A DNA stretch of 64,000 nucleotides from Bathynomus jamesi (Eukaryota; Arthropoda; Malacostraca; Isopoda; Cirolanidae). The notes beneath the pieces are model-generated. The model was not told the origin of the DNA and ran no database searches. It saw nothing but the letters and a program-made list of their open reading frames with translations. The stretch spans positions 304,001-368,000 of the forward strand of contig JAJOZX010000938.1 of the NCBI GenBank assembly GCA_023014485.1, in the 5' to 3' direction. The translations under genes and the position numbers were made by a program. Of the stretch, positions 53,560-64,000 are shown one piece after another (positions within the stretch are counted from its first letter, which is position 1; the number at the start of each line of letters is the position of its first letter).

Positions 53560-55980
53560 TTTTGATCCGAGGTTTATATTTAGTTGTATTTAGTCTCACA
53601 CATGCAGCACTCATATCTGTGCCAAGGCGATTCCTAGTGGTGGATTTGACGAAATTCATGGAGGAAAATAACTGTTCACATGAATAAGATGAACCAAACA
53701 TTGTTAGCAGAGCTAATGCTAGCTATTTCATTGATGCAAAAGAATTTGGTAAAGAGTTCCATTCTGCAAGAATAAGATTCTCTGCTCTTTCTATTGATTG
53801 TTGTTCTCTGGTTACACCCAAAATTGACGACTCCAATTTCTTTTCTTGTAATTTCAGATTAAGATCAATAAATTTAGTCTTCCATATTGCACTTTCTTGG
53901 AAGTCAACTAATTCCATTTCTAAATTATCAATGTCAAGCCAATCAAAAGCTGATGACTGAAGATCTTCAAATTTAATAGTATGGGGGAATTGGATGAATT
54001 GTAATGTTGCGTCAATTTGTCGGAATTGTGAAAACCTCTCTGAAAGTGATTGTCTGGTATCTCTTATTATTGAAGAGTACTTTTTGAGAACGTCGGATTT
54101 ATTTTCTTCATTGTCTGAAAAATATTTTGAAGTCAAGAAGTGTTTCTGCAACAATGGAAATATTTAAATTTTTTCTTCCAGATCTTTTCAGAAAATATTT
54201 AGTTTTTTTCAAACGCTTTAATATTTTCAAACATTGATGATACAACACAGCCGCGACCTTGCAACTTTTTATTAAAAGCATTGTAATGCAATGTAAAACA
54301 CAGGTCTGCGATGTTTTTGTCGTCCGAAATATTTTATCACTTATAGAGTAATTTTTGCACGCTGATTCGAAAAATAATATTTATTTTTCGCCATCACGTA
54401 TAGATTTTTCACAAAATGTCATATTTCATATTACATATGTAAGTAATTTTCATTAAATTTTTATTAAAAACTACTCCCTATAAATGCTTTGTTTCACCAA
54501 GATCAAAGAAATAGAGAAGAGATATCAGGGAAGGTGGGACATCAGCATAATGGCTGATTACTGCTGGATGTTGAAACGGGATACTCCAGAATTATTACGT
54601 AAAAGAAAAAGAACAGCGCGTACATTTGAGACTAAAAGGCATAGATCTCACAAGAAAACTCAGGACAAATAAAGATGAATATGTAATTGACGTTAAATAG
54701 TCTTCTTTCTTTTTAAAGTTGTTTGCATTTGTAATTAGTGTAACACAGCGAAATAGGTACCTAATGTAAATTGAAATAAATAATATTTGTTTATGTTGCT
54801 GCTTTTCTTTTTCCCGTCCAGTTTGCAGAAAATCCTTACGTGACAGAAAAAATGGACACTTTATTCGAAATCAGCGTTGTTGAATTATATAAAATCAATT
54901 ATTAGTAAGAAAACAACTCTTTCGAAGTTCTCATTCGCAGGCCTGTGAAATTGGCGAAAAAATGTAAATCATTCAACCAATTCATGTCAGTCAGTTCTGG
55001 ATATTCATGTTCCTTTTTACTAAAAAAATATCTTATTTCTTCTAACAATTCAACAAAGCGATTCAAAACTTGATCACGACTTAACTATCTGACATTGTTA
55101 TACATGACTAACCCTGAAATTTGAGAGTCAACCTCATCTAATAGTTTGATAAATTGACGTTTGTTAAGATCATGAGCAACTATAAAATTGACAATCTATA
55201 CAAGTGACAATCAATAATTGCACAAATCCAAAATTTTTTCTAATCATACTCGGAGCTCCACCAGTCGTCACAGATACAATATTTCTGAAATCAACATCCA
55301 TTTGGATGAATTCCTTCTACAATTCATCCATAATATCCTGTCCTGTGGTTTTCAGGCAGTGTTATCAATTTAATTAGCTCTTCCTTCATTATATTTTCGG
55401 AATAAAATCTTGCAATAACTGCTAGACGGGCCTGTGATGTGACATCTGTACTTTCATCCAAACAAATTGAAAACATTCCAGCATTTGTCAAATCCAATAA
55501 AAGTTGATCAGATACATCTTTGTCCATGATAATTATTCTATCTTTGACCGTATTTCTGGCCACAGGCAACTCATTAATACATTTAATTATTTGATCTTTA
55601 TTCTGAAAATCTTCAAATAAATAATCTGAGCAGTTTATAAAAACTTCTTTTAAATAATCACCATCAGAAAGTGGTTTTCCGTGTTGAGCAATGGTAGATG
55701 ATAATTGAAAACTAGCTGCTGTAATATAGCAGATTGTTGTTACTGTTGGTTTAATTGCTGCATAATAATTTCATTCCTTTCCTCATCTGACATTCAGCAC
55801 ATATTTTTGTGATTACTTTCAAAATGTCGCTTAATATTATAAAAGCGAGCAACAATGTCCACTTTGCAAATACAACAAAAAGCTTTATTATTTCGTTTAA
55901 TAACACCGTATTTCACATTCCACTCTTCATGAAATAACCTCCCAGTTCCACTACCCTCAGAACTTGTTTTTCGTTTTTTG
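53560..55980 (-). pseudogene. hAT transposase with BED finger, broken
   Basis: Minus-strand order: a BED-type zinc finger (FCCICKVDIV...HFESNH, about 55800-55930); the RNase-H core start FSICLDESTDVTSQARLAVI (near 55450, Asp of DEST catalytic); a helical middle part (53723-54154, 143 codons open); and the C-terminal dimerisation block SSYSCEQLFSSMNFVK (near 53700). This layout matches arthropod and vertebrate hAT proteins of the ZBED/GTF2IRD2 type. Several frameshifts and a nested fragment break it. Confidence 0.8.
54330..54920 (+). mobile_element. Fragment of the 57963-60238 transposon family, nested in the hAT element
   Basis: An ORF at 54484-54672 reads IEKRYQGRWDISIMADYCWM, matching the end of the transposase relic at 58346-60009 (MEKRYQGG, then LADYCW). 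The 3' flank also resembles it (TTATTCGAAATCAGCG against TATATTCGGAATCAGCG at 60150-60166). Only the 3' end of the element is present. Boundaries approximate. Confidence 0.68.
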
Positions 55981-56379
55981 TAGCTATTTTTTATGGTGAT
56001 AATTTCTGCACTAATAATTTGGCACTCCTAAACTTAAGGACTTGAACTGCAAAACTGGGAAGGCGGATGACCGCGCCACGCGCACCATGATTCTGTTGTC
56101 ATACATACACGCACGTTTTTAAACGTATACTATACGTTTAAAAACGTTTCAGTGTGTATCAGCTGTTTATTTCGGTGAGAGAATAAAATAATTTTAAAAC
56201 TGTAAGGCAGAAAATATAAGAAATTAAAGTCATATTTTATTTAAATAAGAGCTCGTGGGTCACTAAAAATTGCCTCGTGCGTCAGTACTTGACCCGCGGG
56301 TCAGTGGTTCGCCATCATTGGCCTAGACTGAGTCTCGAAACAAATTGCTACTTGTTTGTTCCTCTTCCCGTGTGCTATT

Positions 56380-56548
56380 TGGTAGCCAATTCAAAAAAAT
56401 GCAGTATCAGCAATGCCCTCGACGGTACTGAAGATGATATAATTGGGAGGAGAAAGAAGATGCAGGCGACCCCGTTGACCACCCTGAGGTAGCAGTCAAT
56501 TCCTCAAACGCCATTGACTCGAGCACGGATGCTGAAATTGTATAGAAA
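56380..56548 (+). pseudogene. C-terminal scrap of a pogo-like transposase
   Basis: One frame reads DPVDHPEVAVNSSNAIDSST, then DAEIV and TAG near the right TIR of the pogo-like element. Acidic C-termini of this kind are common in Tigger/pogo transposases. Too short for a firm assignment. Confidence 0.4.
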
Positions 56549-56855
56549 ATAATTAAGGTAAATCTTTCATTTAAAGGATGTCTGTTGCGCTTTGATAACC
56601 TGATTAACCTAATATTGTCGTGTAATGTTAAGTGACTTCTGAATAGTCGTTTTATTTCGCGTACTAAGAAAGTATGGCTATAAGAGTTTAATAAAAATGT
56701 CTTGGTATTCTTCCAGTTTGTTATACCTATTTATTACTGATATTTTTGTGTTTTGCCTGAATGTATAGTGCGCCATCGCTTATAGTGCGTACCTCGATTT
56801 TAAAGATGGGCAAATCGCAAAAAAAGGTGTGCATTACACGCGAGTAAATACGATA

Positions 56856-57403
56856 TAACTGAAATATTTCTTTGTACGAATACTTATGAGCACGACTGTA
56901 TTTTTCACAGTGTTAATTCAACGTTTCTTCGTCAAAAAGAACTTATCGCTTTTTCATAACTTAAAAAAAGTTAATTTTATTCACAAAATGAATTAATTAC
57001 TTTAATTTGGGATATCGTTCCTATACATATTTGGATCGGTGGTCAGATAAATATTTAGTTATAATTCCTGCGAACAACAGCCTCAGTATTAGAAAAGATG
57101 GGTTGGAATAATGCTCATTCGTTTGGCTCCTTTGGTAAACACTAAATGTAGAATAAATCATTTATCGGGTATTTTACATGGGACTCTTGTGGAATTTCTG
57201 TTCCAAATTCGTGTTTCCTCGGAATTCTGTTGAGATTGTGACTACTTCGGGCCTTTCATTCCTTGATCACAATGTTGGATTGGATTTATAAGGAATTACA
57301 CGACCCATTTTCGTCTGAAGATAACTTCAATTGCTAAGGTCGGGATATACTGGACCGTAAGAGAGGGTAAGCCCAGTATATCCAGATTTTGATAACCGGT
57401 GGT
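56856..57403. other. No gene recognised
   Basis: AT-rich sequence after the pogo-like right end. Nothing coding. Confidence 0.5.
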
Positions 57404-57512
57404 ACATGAAGCAAATTCCGGAAGTCCGAAAGAGCCTACTGATAAATTATTTTCTCCAAATATGCCTCTTGGTACTATCTTCCCTACAATATGAAATGAT
57501 TTTAAAGAAATG
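57404..57512 (+). repeat. Left 110-bp direct repeat flanking the 58-60 kb transposon
   Basis: ATGAAGCAAATTCCGGAAGT, then ACTGATAAATTATTTTCTCC and TATGCCTCTTGG...ACAATATGAAAT, repeated in the same orientation with moderate divergence at 60425-60540. Confidence 0.75.
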
Positions 57513-57962
57513 AGACGTATTTTTATTAATAAAATGTTATATGAAATAAGTTATATAAGAAATTCTATGGAAAACTAAATAATAAATAACTGTGACTTGA
57601 GCAAGACGTTAATTTAAGTTGGTAAAAGCACTAACTGTGAAGGCTCCAGAGCAGAGGGGATGAAATTCTTTCCCATTTGTAAAGGAAAAAAAATTCTACG
57701 AACAAAGTTCTTGGAAGTTTTGTCCAGATTTCAAGACCAGTGTGAAAAAAGTATTTGGGATATAAACTGAATCTCTCTTTGAGAGCTCTTGATAGTCTTT
57801 AAGGATGTTGTTTATCCTCTAATTAATGTTATCCTCTATTAATGTTTATTCTCTATTCTCTATTAACTGTAAATGGAGGTTTTGTAGTCCTTTAGAGGAT
57901 TTCTATAGAATTTTCTTATGTGGTGAATCATTAAGCAAATTACTCATTTCATTTATTTAATA
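57513..57962. other. AT-rich stretch, no gene
   Basis: Contains a short CTCTATTAATGTTT microrepeat at about 57820-57870. Nothing else. Confidence 0.5.
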
Positions 57963-60238
57963 ACACTAGGGAACAACATTTTTGTTTCTTGAAAACTATT
58001 TGGTGTTCCTTATAGAACTTTTGATGCTAATTCCAAATATGGTTTCAGAATATTTCTATCACCCATAGTTTTCGAGAAAATAATATTTCCATTTACTCAG
58101 TTTTCCCAAAATATTAGTTAAAATTTAGTGTACTAATTTAATTTTACTTTCTTTTTTTTCCAGGTTAACTATATTTAATAAGATTTTTTGGATTAAAAAA
58201 ATATAGCTATTTAACCAAACAGATTTTTAATAAAAAGAAAGAAATTTTTTTCAAGTTTTGCTCAAATTTTAAAATTTTTCATAGTAGAAAAAATTGGTTT
58301 TTCATTCCAAAAAGTTTTCCGTGATTTCAATAATTTTCCGCCAGCATGAATCGAAACTGTATTAATCCCAGAGATACATTTTGCTACGTATGTGGAGAAC
58401 TGACCATAATGGCACAGAGGAAGACGATGACCCGACTCGTGAAGAAGGCTTACGAACTTTATTTTGGATGTAAGGTATGCGACCAAGACAAATCCTGGGC
58501 ACCTCATATCTCATGCATTTCCTGTGCCGTCACTCTTAGGGGTTAGATTAAAGGTACCCGCAAATCTATGCCATTTGCCATACCAATGATTTGGAGAGAG
58601 CCCAAGGATCACCTAACGGATTGCTATTTTTGTATGACTAACGTTTCAGGATTCTCTGCCAAAAATAAACATAAAATTCAATACCCAAATCTTGCATCTG
58701 CCATGAGACCAGTACTACATGACGATGATAACCCAATTCCAACTCCCCCAAAGTCATGGACACTGGATGAAGAGTCTGAAGTTGAACCAATGGAAATTGA
58801 TGACACTAAAGATACAGACTTTCAGCAACCTGAATCAAATAAACCACGTATGATAACGCAGGTTATGCTGAATGATCTCGTGAGAGATTTGGACCTTCCG
58901 AAAAAGAAAGCGGAATTATTGGGCTCCAGGTTACGTGAATGGAATTTGCTGGCAAAAGATACAAGCATATCGGCGTTCCGCACTCGCCAAAAAGAACTGA
59001 TGCAGTATTCCTCCTCGTCAGGTGGTTTATGCTACTGTAACAATGTAAATGGACTGCTGTTAGCTCTCGGTCATGAGCACAAATCTGAAGATTGGCGTTT
59101 ATTTATTGACTCTTCGAAGCTAAGCCTCAAGGTTGTACTACTTCACAATGGAAATAAATACCCTTCCATTCCTGTAGGGCACGCTGTCCACATGAAGGAA
59201 TCTTACGAAAATATGAAACTCATCCTTCAGCAGATTAATTATGACTAGTTTCGTTGGTATATATGTGGGGATTTAAAAGTCGTCGCGCTTCTTCTGGGAA
59301 TGCAGCTCGGTTATACAAGTTCTGCTGCTTCCTTTGTGAATGGGACAGCAGAGCCAGAGATTCGCATTATTTTGTAAAGGATTGGCCACTTCGTCAAAAA
59401 TGTATCCCAGGACTGAAGAATGTGTCTCATGAACCCTTAGTTGACCCCAAGAAAATATACTTACCGCCACTTCACATCAAACTTGGCATCATGAAAAATT
59501 TTGTCAAAGCAATGAACAAGGAAGATGAGGCATTCAAATATTTGAAGAAAAAGTTTTCACGACTTAGCGATGCAAAGATAAAAGAAGGGATCTTTGTTGG
59601 TCCCCAAATCAGAGAGCTCATGAAAGATCAAAAGTTTGATGATGCCTTGAGAGGAGAAAAAAAAAGTGGCATGAGAGGCCATGAAGAATGTTGTCACAAA
59701 TTTTCTAGGGAACATCAAAGCCTCTAACTATGAAAAAATAGTGCAGGACATGATTGAAGCATATAGGTTATTGGCATGTAATATGTCACTAAAAATCCAT
59801 TTCTTGCACTCCCATTTAGATTTCTTCCCTGAAAACCTCGGCGACGTAAGCGATGAGCATGGAGAAAGGTTCCACCAAGATATAGCTACTATGGAGAAAC
59901 GCTACCAAGGAGGTGGGATCCGGCAATGTTAGCTGATTACTGCTGGACATTGATGCGAGAAGCTCCTAATGAAAACTACAAGAGAAAATCAGTGACAAAG
60001 AAGTTTTAAGAAGAATATTTTAAATGCCAATCTGCCACTAATATAATTTTTATGAAGTATTTTTACTAACTTCTACATATACACTTTTTGAATAAATATT
60101 AAAATACAAATTTCTCAGTAACCTCGGGTGATAGAGAAATTCTACGGCTATATTCGGAATCAGCGGAAAAAATCCTATAAGACCGATCTGTTCACGTCCA
60201 AGAAACAAAAAAAAAGTTAAAATTTGTTCCCCAGTGTA
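57963..60238 (+). mobile_element. Arthropod DNA transposon with ACACTRGGGAACAA ends
   Basis: The left end ACACTAGGGAACAACATTTT continues TTGTTTCTTG. The right end, read in reverse, is ACACTGGGGAACAAATTTT, continuing to TTTTTGTTTCTTGG. A plus-strand transposase relic fills 58346-60009. Related fragment at 54330-54920. Confidence 0.78.
58346..60009 (+). pseudogene. Transposon protein relic, many frameshifts
   Basis: ATG at 58346. An N-terminal zinc-binding region contains CYVCGE, then FGCKVCDQDKSWAPHISCISC, a TAG at 58543, then PMIWREPKDHLTDCYFCMTN (second Cys pair). The core has LFIDSSKLSLKVVLLHNGNK, AHxVHMKESYENMK-like sequence, YICGDLKVVALLLG and FCCFLCEWDSRARD; then LPPLHIKLGIMKNFVKAMNK, GIFVGPQIRELM, FLHSHLDFFPENLG, SDEHGERFHQDIATMEKRYQ and LADYCW. 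This is a widespread arthropod transposon protein. Frame changes occur after about 59245, 59640 and 59930. The catalytic residues are not assigned with certainty. Confidence 0.75.
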
Positions 60239-60820
60239 TAATTTCTGTTCACAAGATCAATATTATTCCATTTATTATTTACCCGCTTCAACTACCACAA
60301 TTTTATTTCAATTTTTCTTCGAGCTAATTTGTAGCTCTGTAATTAGTTTTATGTTAATTAGCTGATTTGAGATTTACATTTTGCTAAATTTTATTATGAA
60401 ATAAAATAAAAGCTTTTTGTCTTGGATGAAGCAAAATTCCGAAGTTCGAAAGGGCATACTGATAAATTATTTTCTCCCAGTATGCCTCTTGGCACTCTCT
60501 TCCCTACAATATGAAATTATTTTAAAGAAATGAGACATCATGTTTTCCAAATGAAATGTAATGTAAATGTATGTAATGTTATTATGCTGTAATTCGTTAA
60601 AAATAGTTATTCCTTGTAAATGGTTTTCTATAACAGATACTACGTTTTCTTTTCCTATACTAAATTAGCTATTAAAGTTCCCAGAATTTTACAAAATTAA
60701 TTACATATAGTAGGCTATAGTGATTCTTTTCATATATTGAACGGAAAGGAGAGATACTAAAAAGCGTAAAAAGCGGGCTCAGGATGGTTGCGGGTTATTT
60801 AAAAGTTTTAGGTTCTTATA
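60239..60820. other. AT-rich stretch with the right direct repeat, no gene
   Basis: Holds the right copy of the 110-bp direct repeat (60425-60540) and AT-rich filler up to the next transposon. Confidence 0.55.
60425..60540 (+). repeat. Right 110-bp direct repeat
   Basis: Matches 57404-57512 in the same orientation: ATGAAGCAAAATTCCGAAGT, ACTGATAAATTATTTTCTCC and TATGCCTCTTGG. Confidence 0.75.
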
Positions 60821-61725
60821 CAGGGCGTCCCAAAAAAATGTATACACACTTTAAATACTTATAAAGGCAGTGTTTATTAAAATACATTTCATTTTCAAAA
60901 TGTAATAGAATCTACAGACATTATTTAATTGTTTTGTCAACGCCTGTTTTCAAACTGACGTCCGTTCTGGTCCAGGCACTGCTGATAACGCGAAGCAATG
61001 GAATCGCAAACATCACGAAACATTTCGTTTGGTATTTGTGTGCATTCTCGTTCAATGGCTGCTCTCAATTCAGCGACTGTTGCAGGTTTTATAGCGTAGA
61101 CTTTGTCTTTTAAGTATCCCCATAAAAAAAGTCTAGTGGTGTGAGATCTGGTGAACGCGGAGGGTATTCTACGAAACCCCTTCGTCCAATCCACATCCAC
61201 ATCGTGCCAAGTACCACTCGCAATACTCCACTCTTCGGTCCGGATCATCTTCATTAATAGCATGGACTAATCTTGGAATGTAACTTTTCCATTGACAGCG
61301 CTTCAAAATGCGTTGGACAGACGATTCTGAAATTCCTACCTCACGACTCGCTTGCCGCACAGATTTTCTTGGACTTTGGTGATACGTTTCCAGTACTCTT
61401 TCTTGCTTTGTGGGGCTTGTCGATGTCCGTGGTCTTCCGGAACGCTTCTTGTGGACATTCTGAACAGTTCCATCGGCTTCAAACTTATCTCTAATTCGAG
61501 TGATGGTAAGTCGCGTTGGTGGATCTGTTTGAAACTCCCTCCTAAACTGTCTTTGCACTTCAACTGCGTTTTCACACTTCCAGTAGCATTTTAGAATGAA
61601 TTTCCTTTGTTCAAAGCTTAGTCTGACTGCCATTATTAATTCTAATGGGTTTAACTTGGAAAGAAAGAAACATCAATTGAGCTATCAGCTGTTAAAGTGT
61701 GTATACATTTTTTTGGGACGCCCTG
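60821..61725 (-). mobile_element. Internally deleted mariner-type element
   Basis: Long, nearly perfect TIRs CAGGGCGTCCCAAAAAAATG continuing TATACACACTTTAA at both ends, with TA flanks. Only 905 bp long, about two-thirds of a full element, because the middle of the gene is missing. Confidence 0.9.
60937..61633 (-). pseudogene. Mariner-type transposase with the catalytic core deleted
   Basis: ATG at 61633 ([13 protein letters not shown]). The DNA-binding half is intact, with two helix-turn-helix regions ending [11 protein letters not shown] near residue 145. The sequence then jumps to the region after the third catalytic residue (RLFLWGYLKDKVY) and a normal C-terminus ending at 60937. All the DDE-type catalytic blocks (SDE, QQDG, SPD) are gone. 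The remaining N-terminal ORF could still give a DNA-binding protein that recognises the element's ends. Confidence 0.83.
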
Positions 61726-62484
61726 TATATGCATGAGGTTACACGAGGTTTGGTTGTCATTTTTGGTTGGTTAGTTATTTCCCGTAAGACCAACTTTATT
61801 ATTACTATATATACAATATATATATACAGTATATATATATATATAATTTTTTTTTTCCCCCCTAAAAGTTTTAGAAAGCCCGCGGCCGTCAAAAGCCGTT
61901 TCAAAATTATAGCGTAAATATAGGCGGTAATAACAGCTATCTAATTCAATAGATACTGTAGTGTATATGAAATTAACTTAACTAATCAAACCTAACGTCC
62001 TAACCTAACGTAACATAACCAAGTTACTCTAAGTACAGCTTAACCAAATTTAATATGACCTAATCTAACTTAACCCAACACACAAAAGTGTGTCGATGAT
62101 TTTGACCTATCCATAATTTGTTGTAATCTCCAAAAATCTTTCATCAATACTTTCAAATCTTAAATGTAAAAGAAAAAATTCTGAAGCCATTTTAAATTCA
62201 CCATCATATTAACAACTTAATTCAAATGAGGCGCCTGTATGAGACCGATGATTCACTTGTATCTTCGATCTTACTAAAAAGAAATACTTGTATTGCAGTT
62301 GTCATAAAAAAGATTCTTTGATGATACCAAAACTATTAACTTAATTTACCTGTCTCACTCACTGTCTCCTTTAATTTCATTATTTGGAATACTGTAAGTT
62401 CCAAGAATCATGTTCTCTGTCTTGGAGGGGATGGAGAATTGTGTTCACATGCCGAAACTGTCAGCCTCAGGGCTCTTATTTTTG
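61726..62484. other. Non-coding stretch
   Basis: (TA)n at 61804-61844 and scattered CCTAAC-type motifs at 61985-62080. No gene. Confidence 0.5.
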
Positions 62485-62755
62485 GTAGACCTTAATTAAG
62501 AACGGCGTCGGAAACTCATATTTATTTTAAATAAAACAAAAACGGTTGTGGTTAGGTTAGGTTAAGTTAGGTTAGGTTGAAATAAGACAATTATCTCCAA
62601 AAATTATTTTATTTTATTTATTAACAAGATATTGATCACAAATAATATTAAAAATATGCCCAGAACGATTTGTCTTAACCTAACCTAACCTAACCTTAAT
62701 AATTTTGTTAAATTTAAAATAAAAATGAATTTCCGACGTCATTTTTAAGGTCTAC
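62485..62755. mobile_element. Small fold-back element carrying TTAGG repeats in both arms
   Basis: Left arm from GTAGACCTTAATTAAGAACG, with GACGGCGTCGGAAACTCAT-like sequence and TTTATTTTAAAT, to (TTAGG)n at 62551-62578. The right arm is the imperfect complement: (CCTAA)n at 62674-62695, ATTTAAAATAAAAATGAATT and CGACGTCATTTTTAAGGTCTAC. The arms are about 95 bp with a loop of about 90 bp. Confidence 0.65.
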
Positions 62756-62900
62756 TCCATTTTATAATACTATTTTAATTTTCTCTGCGGACTTTTTATC
62801 CTCTTTCTCTCTCTCTCTCTCTCTCTCTCTACTTATATATACAAATATATTTTTTTTAAGAGTATACATATGATACCAAATGTATTATGGGGTAGATTAA

Positions 62901-62968
62901 ATTAGGTTAGTTTAGCATAGTTCAGGTTATATTAGGTTAGGTTAGGTTAAATTAGGTTGTTAGGTTTT
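62901..62968 (+). repeat. Degenerate TTAGG-type repeat
   Basis: Interrupted copies of TTAGG and TTAAATTAGG. Arthropod telomere repeats are TTAGG, but this tract is short and imperfect, so it is interstitial. Confidence 0.6.
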
Positions 62969-63356
62969 TACAGTGTCGATGTTACAGTCATGTCGATCAC
63001 ATGGGTATAGGTCCCTTCAGCCTCTCCTGAAAAATATAGTTTTACTTTTAACGTACAGCTGATCGACAAAGTTAAACGACATTGGATTGGGAGAGAGTTG
63101 GATGGGAGACCGTCTTCCGAATCCAGATTATGTACCGACCCCTGGTTCGGACTCCATATAAAGCTGCGAGCCCCCTTCGTCATATGACCTTAGATGTTGC
63201 GACGGAGATTAAACAACCCCATCAAACAGACTTAATGTATAGTTGCAGACAAACCTTTGTTTATTCAAGTTTGTCCTTAAAAGGTGCGAAACAGCTTTTA
63301 TAGTGACGTCCCCACACACACATAAAAAAGTAATATATATATATATATATATATAA
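62969..63356. other. No gene recognised
   Basis: Mixed-composition sequence with short ORFs in no consistent frame. (TA)n at 63331-63354. Confidence 0.5.
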
Positions 63357-63480
63357 TGCAAACCCACAAAGAAAAAGAAAAACGATTCCCTGACGAGATG
63401 TAGCTCTGGATACACGAAAGGCCTTGGAATCGTTTTTCTTTTTCCTTGTGGGTTTGCAGCATTTATTCATTTCACGTGTT
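63357..63480 (+). mobile_element. Penelope-like 3' end fragment with hammerhead
   Basis: Its end (TTTATTCATTTCACGTGTTT) resembles the outer end of the Penelope element at 48098-48135 (TTATTCATC, TTTTTCACGTGTTACTTT). A (TA)n tract follows, as in the other copy. No ORF remains. Confidence 0.62.
63382..63433 (+). ncRNA. Hammerhead ribozyme motif with long stem I
   Basis: Core CTGACGA at 63390-63396, stem II TGTA/TACA, CGAAA, stem III GGCC and TT. Stem I ACGATTCC/GGAATCGT extends outward to more than 25 base pairs (63357-63389 with 63426-63459). Type-I layout with a minimal stem III, as in Penelope-like elements. Confidence 0.7.
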
Positions 63481-63497
63481 TTATTGTGAAATTCATC

Positions 63498-63598
<101 letters not shown>

Positions 63599-63740
63599 GG
63601 CCAACAAGCTTGATCTTCGTGAAATGAGGAATCATCGCACGGACCATTCGAAAGGGGTAAGTAGACGGAAACGGATCTCTCTCGGAGGATCATAAGGCAA
63701 CGAAACAAGCGATATCGAAGGAAAACGAACTTAAAATGCA

Positions 63741-64000
63741 CAAGGTGCAAAGAAAAACAAAGAACATAAATATTGTCCTGGCTAATATTCAAGAAATAAG
63801 ACCAAACCAATCACTAAATAAAGTTTTACCTGAAAGGATTTATGGACGAAACAAGGGTGGACATCGCATGCCTCACAGAAACTCATCCTAAGGATTGCCA
63901 AGGAAATTGTGAAAACTGCGAACATTGTATTGATAAGAAAGAGATAAATATAGAGGGCTTCACCTTACTAAGAGCGAATAGAACAACGAGACGTAAAGGT
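63741..64000 (+). pseudogene. Start of a LINE ORF2 endonuclease, runs off the window
   Basis: NINIVLANIQEIRPNQSLNK in one frame, then, after a shift near 63815, GFMDETRVDIACLTETHPKD, a Cys-rich NCENCEHC insert and EGFTLLRANRTTRRKG. The N-I-Q and T-E-T-H blocks are typical of APE-type endonucleases of non-LTR retrotransposons. It differs from the CR1/L2-like LINE above. Confidence 0.68.

Larger units (their letters stand above)
53427..56320 (-). mobile_element. hAT transposon
   Basis: Ends CAGTGGTGGCGAA (53427) and TTCGCCATCATTG (56320). Flanked by GTCTAGAC and GCCTAGAC, an 8-bp target duplication with one mismatch. 2.9 kb, with a minus-strand transposase. A foreign transposon fragment is nested at about 54330-54920. 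Confidence 0.88.
53357..56855 (+). mobile_element. Pogo/Tigger-like DNA transposon remnant holding a hAT element
   Basis: Inverted ends TATCGTATTTACTCGCGTAT at 53357 and its near-complement ending CGCGAGTAAATACGATA at 56855. Such ATTTACTCG...ATAATGCGC ends occur in pogo-type elements. The only coding remnant is a short acidic C-terminal piece near 56460-56545. Most of the interior is a later hAT insertion. Confidence 0.72.

Noticed and set aside
62551..62968. Chromosome end (telomere)
   Set aside because: Tracts are only 4-6 units long, imperfect and in both orientations, and are followed by more than 1 kb of other repeats.

Overview
What it is. This is a eukaryotic, intergenic-type, transposon-dense window. 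I see no intact host gene, rRNA or tRNA. Dense (TA)n and (CT)n microsatellites, short TTAGG-type repeats, mariner, hAT, pogo-like and Penelope elements, and Polinton capsid genes together suggest an arthropod, most likely a crustacean. That assignment is an inference. The window also contains a long direct duplication: 1-17813 and 20212-38039 are the same sequence about 20.2 kb apart. Layout of the duplicated unit (copy 1, then copy 2): the tail of a Tc1 element (1-425; complete at 19598-20636); a fold-back mariner derivative (1142-1735; 21356-21946); a 4.7 kb DNA transposon (2356-7072; 22564-27268) whose transposase gene is split by a hAT-type MITE with a perfect 8-bp target duplication, and which also carries a second nested TIR element; an AT-rich stretch with SINE-like units; a mariner-type element (8893-10110; 29090-30308); a Polinton penton relic and a G-rich repeat; a CR1/L2-like LINE with a GDSL esterase ORF1 and an endonuclease/RT ORF2 (about 11426-15900; 31624-36130); and a TATA-driven small exon next to a hexon relic. 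The segment 17814-20211 occurs once in the window. It holds a tandem repeat, a third decayed relative of the small exon, and SINE-like units. Polinton/adintovirus block, 37193-50960. Two diverged fragments of the same kind of element lie in opposite orientation and meet near 42725-42750. The left fragment reads on the minus strand: packaging ATPase, a conserved structural-type protein of unknown role, integrase with chromodomain, penton, PX, hexon. The right fragment reads on the plus strand: truncated penton, PX, hexon, adenovirus-type protease. No PolB gene is visible. Most genes carry stops, frameshifts or lost active-site residues (ATPase Walker A, protease His-to-Asp), so this is an endogenous relic. 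In each fragment a small TATA-driven exon with a phase-2 splice donor faces inward, antisense to the capsid genes. On the left, a phase-compatible exon with a basic, NLS-like stretch lies beyond the ATPase. Together these suggest an undescribed spliced gene that spans the late cassette in antisense. Right part, 45950-64000: a 5'-truncated Penelope-like element with an inverted copy of its own 3' end and a hammerhead ribozyme in each arm; a mariner-type element; further G-rich repeats around an unrecognised decayed ORF; a pogo-like element holding a BED-finger hAT element; a decayed arthropod transposon with TIRs; an internally deleted mariner element; a fold-back element carrying TTAGG repeats; a third hammerhead; and the start of another LINE at the right edge.
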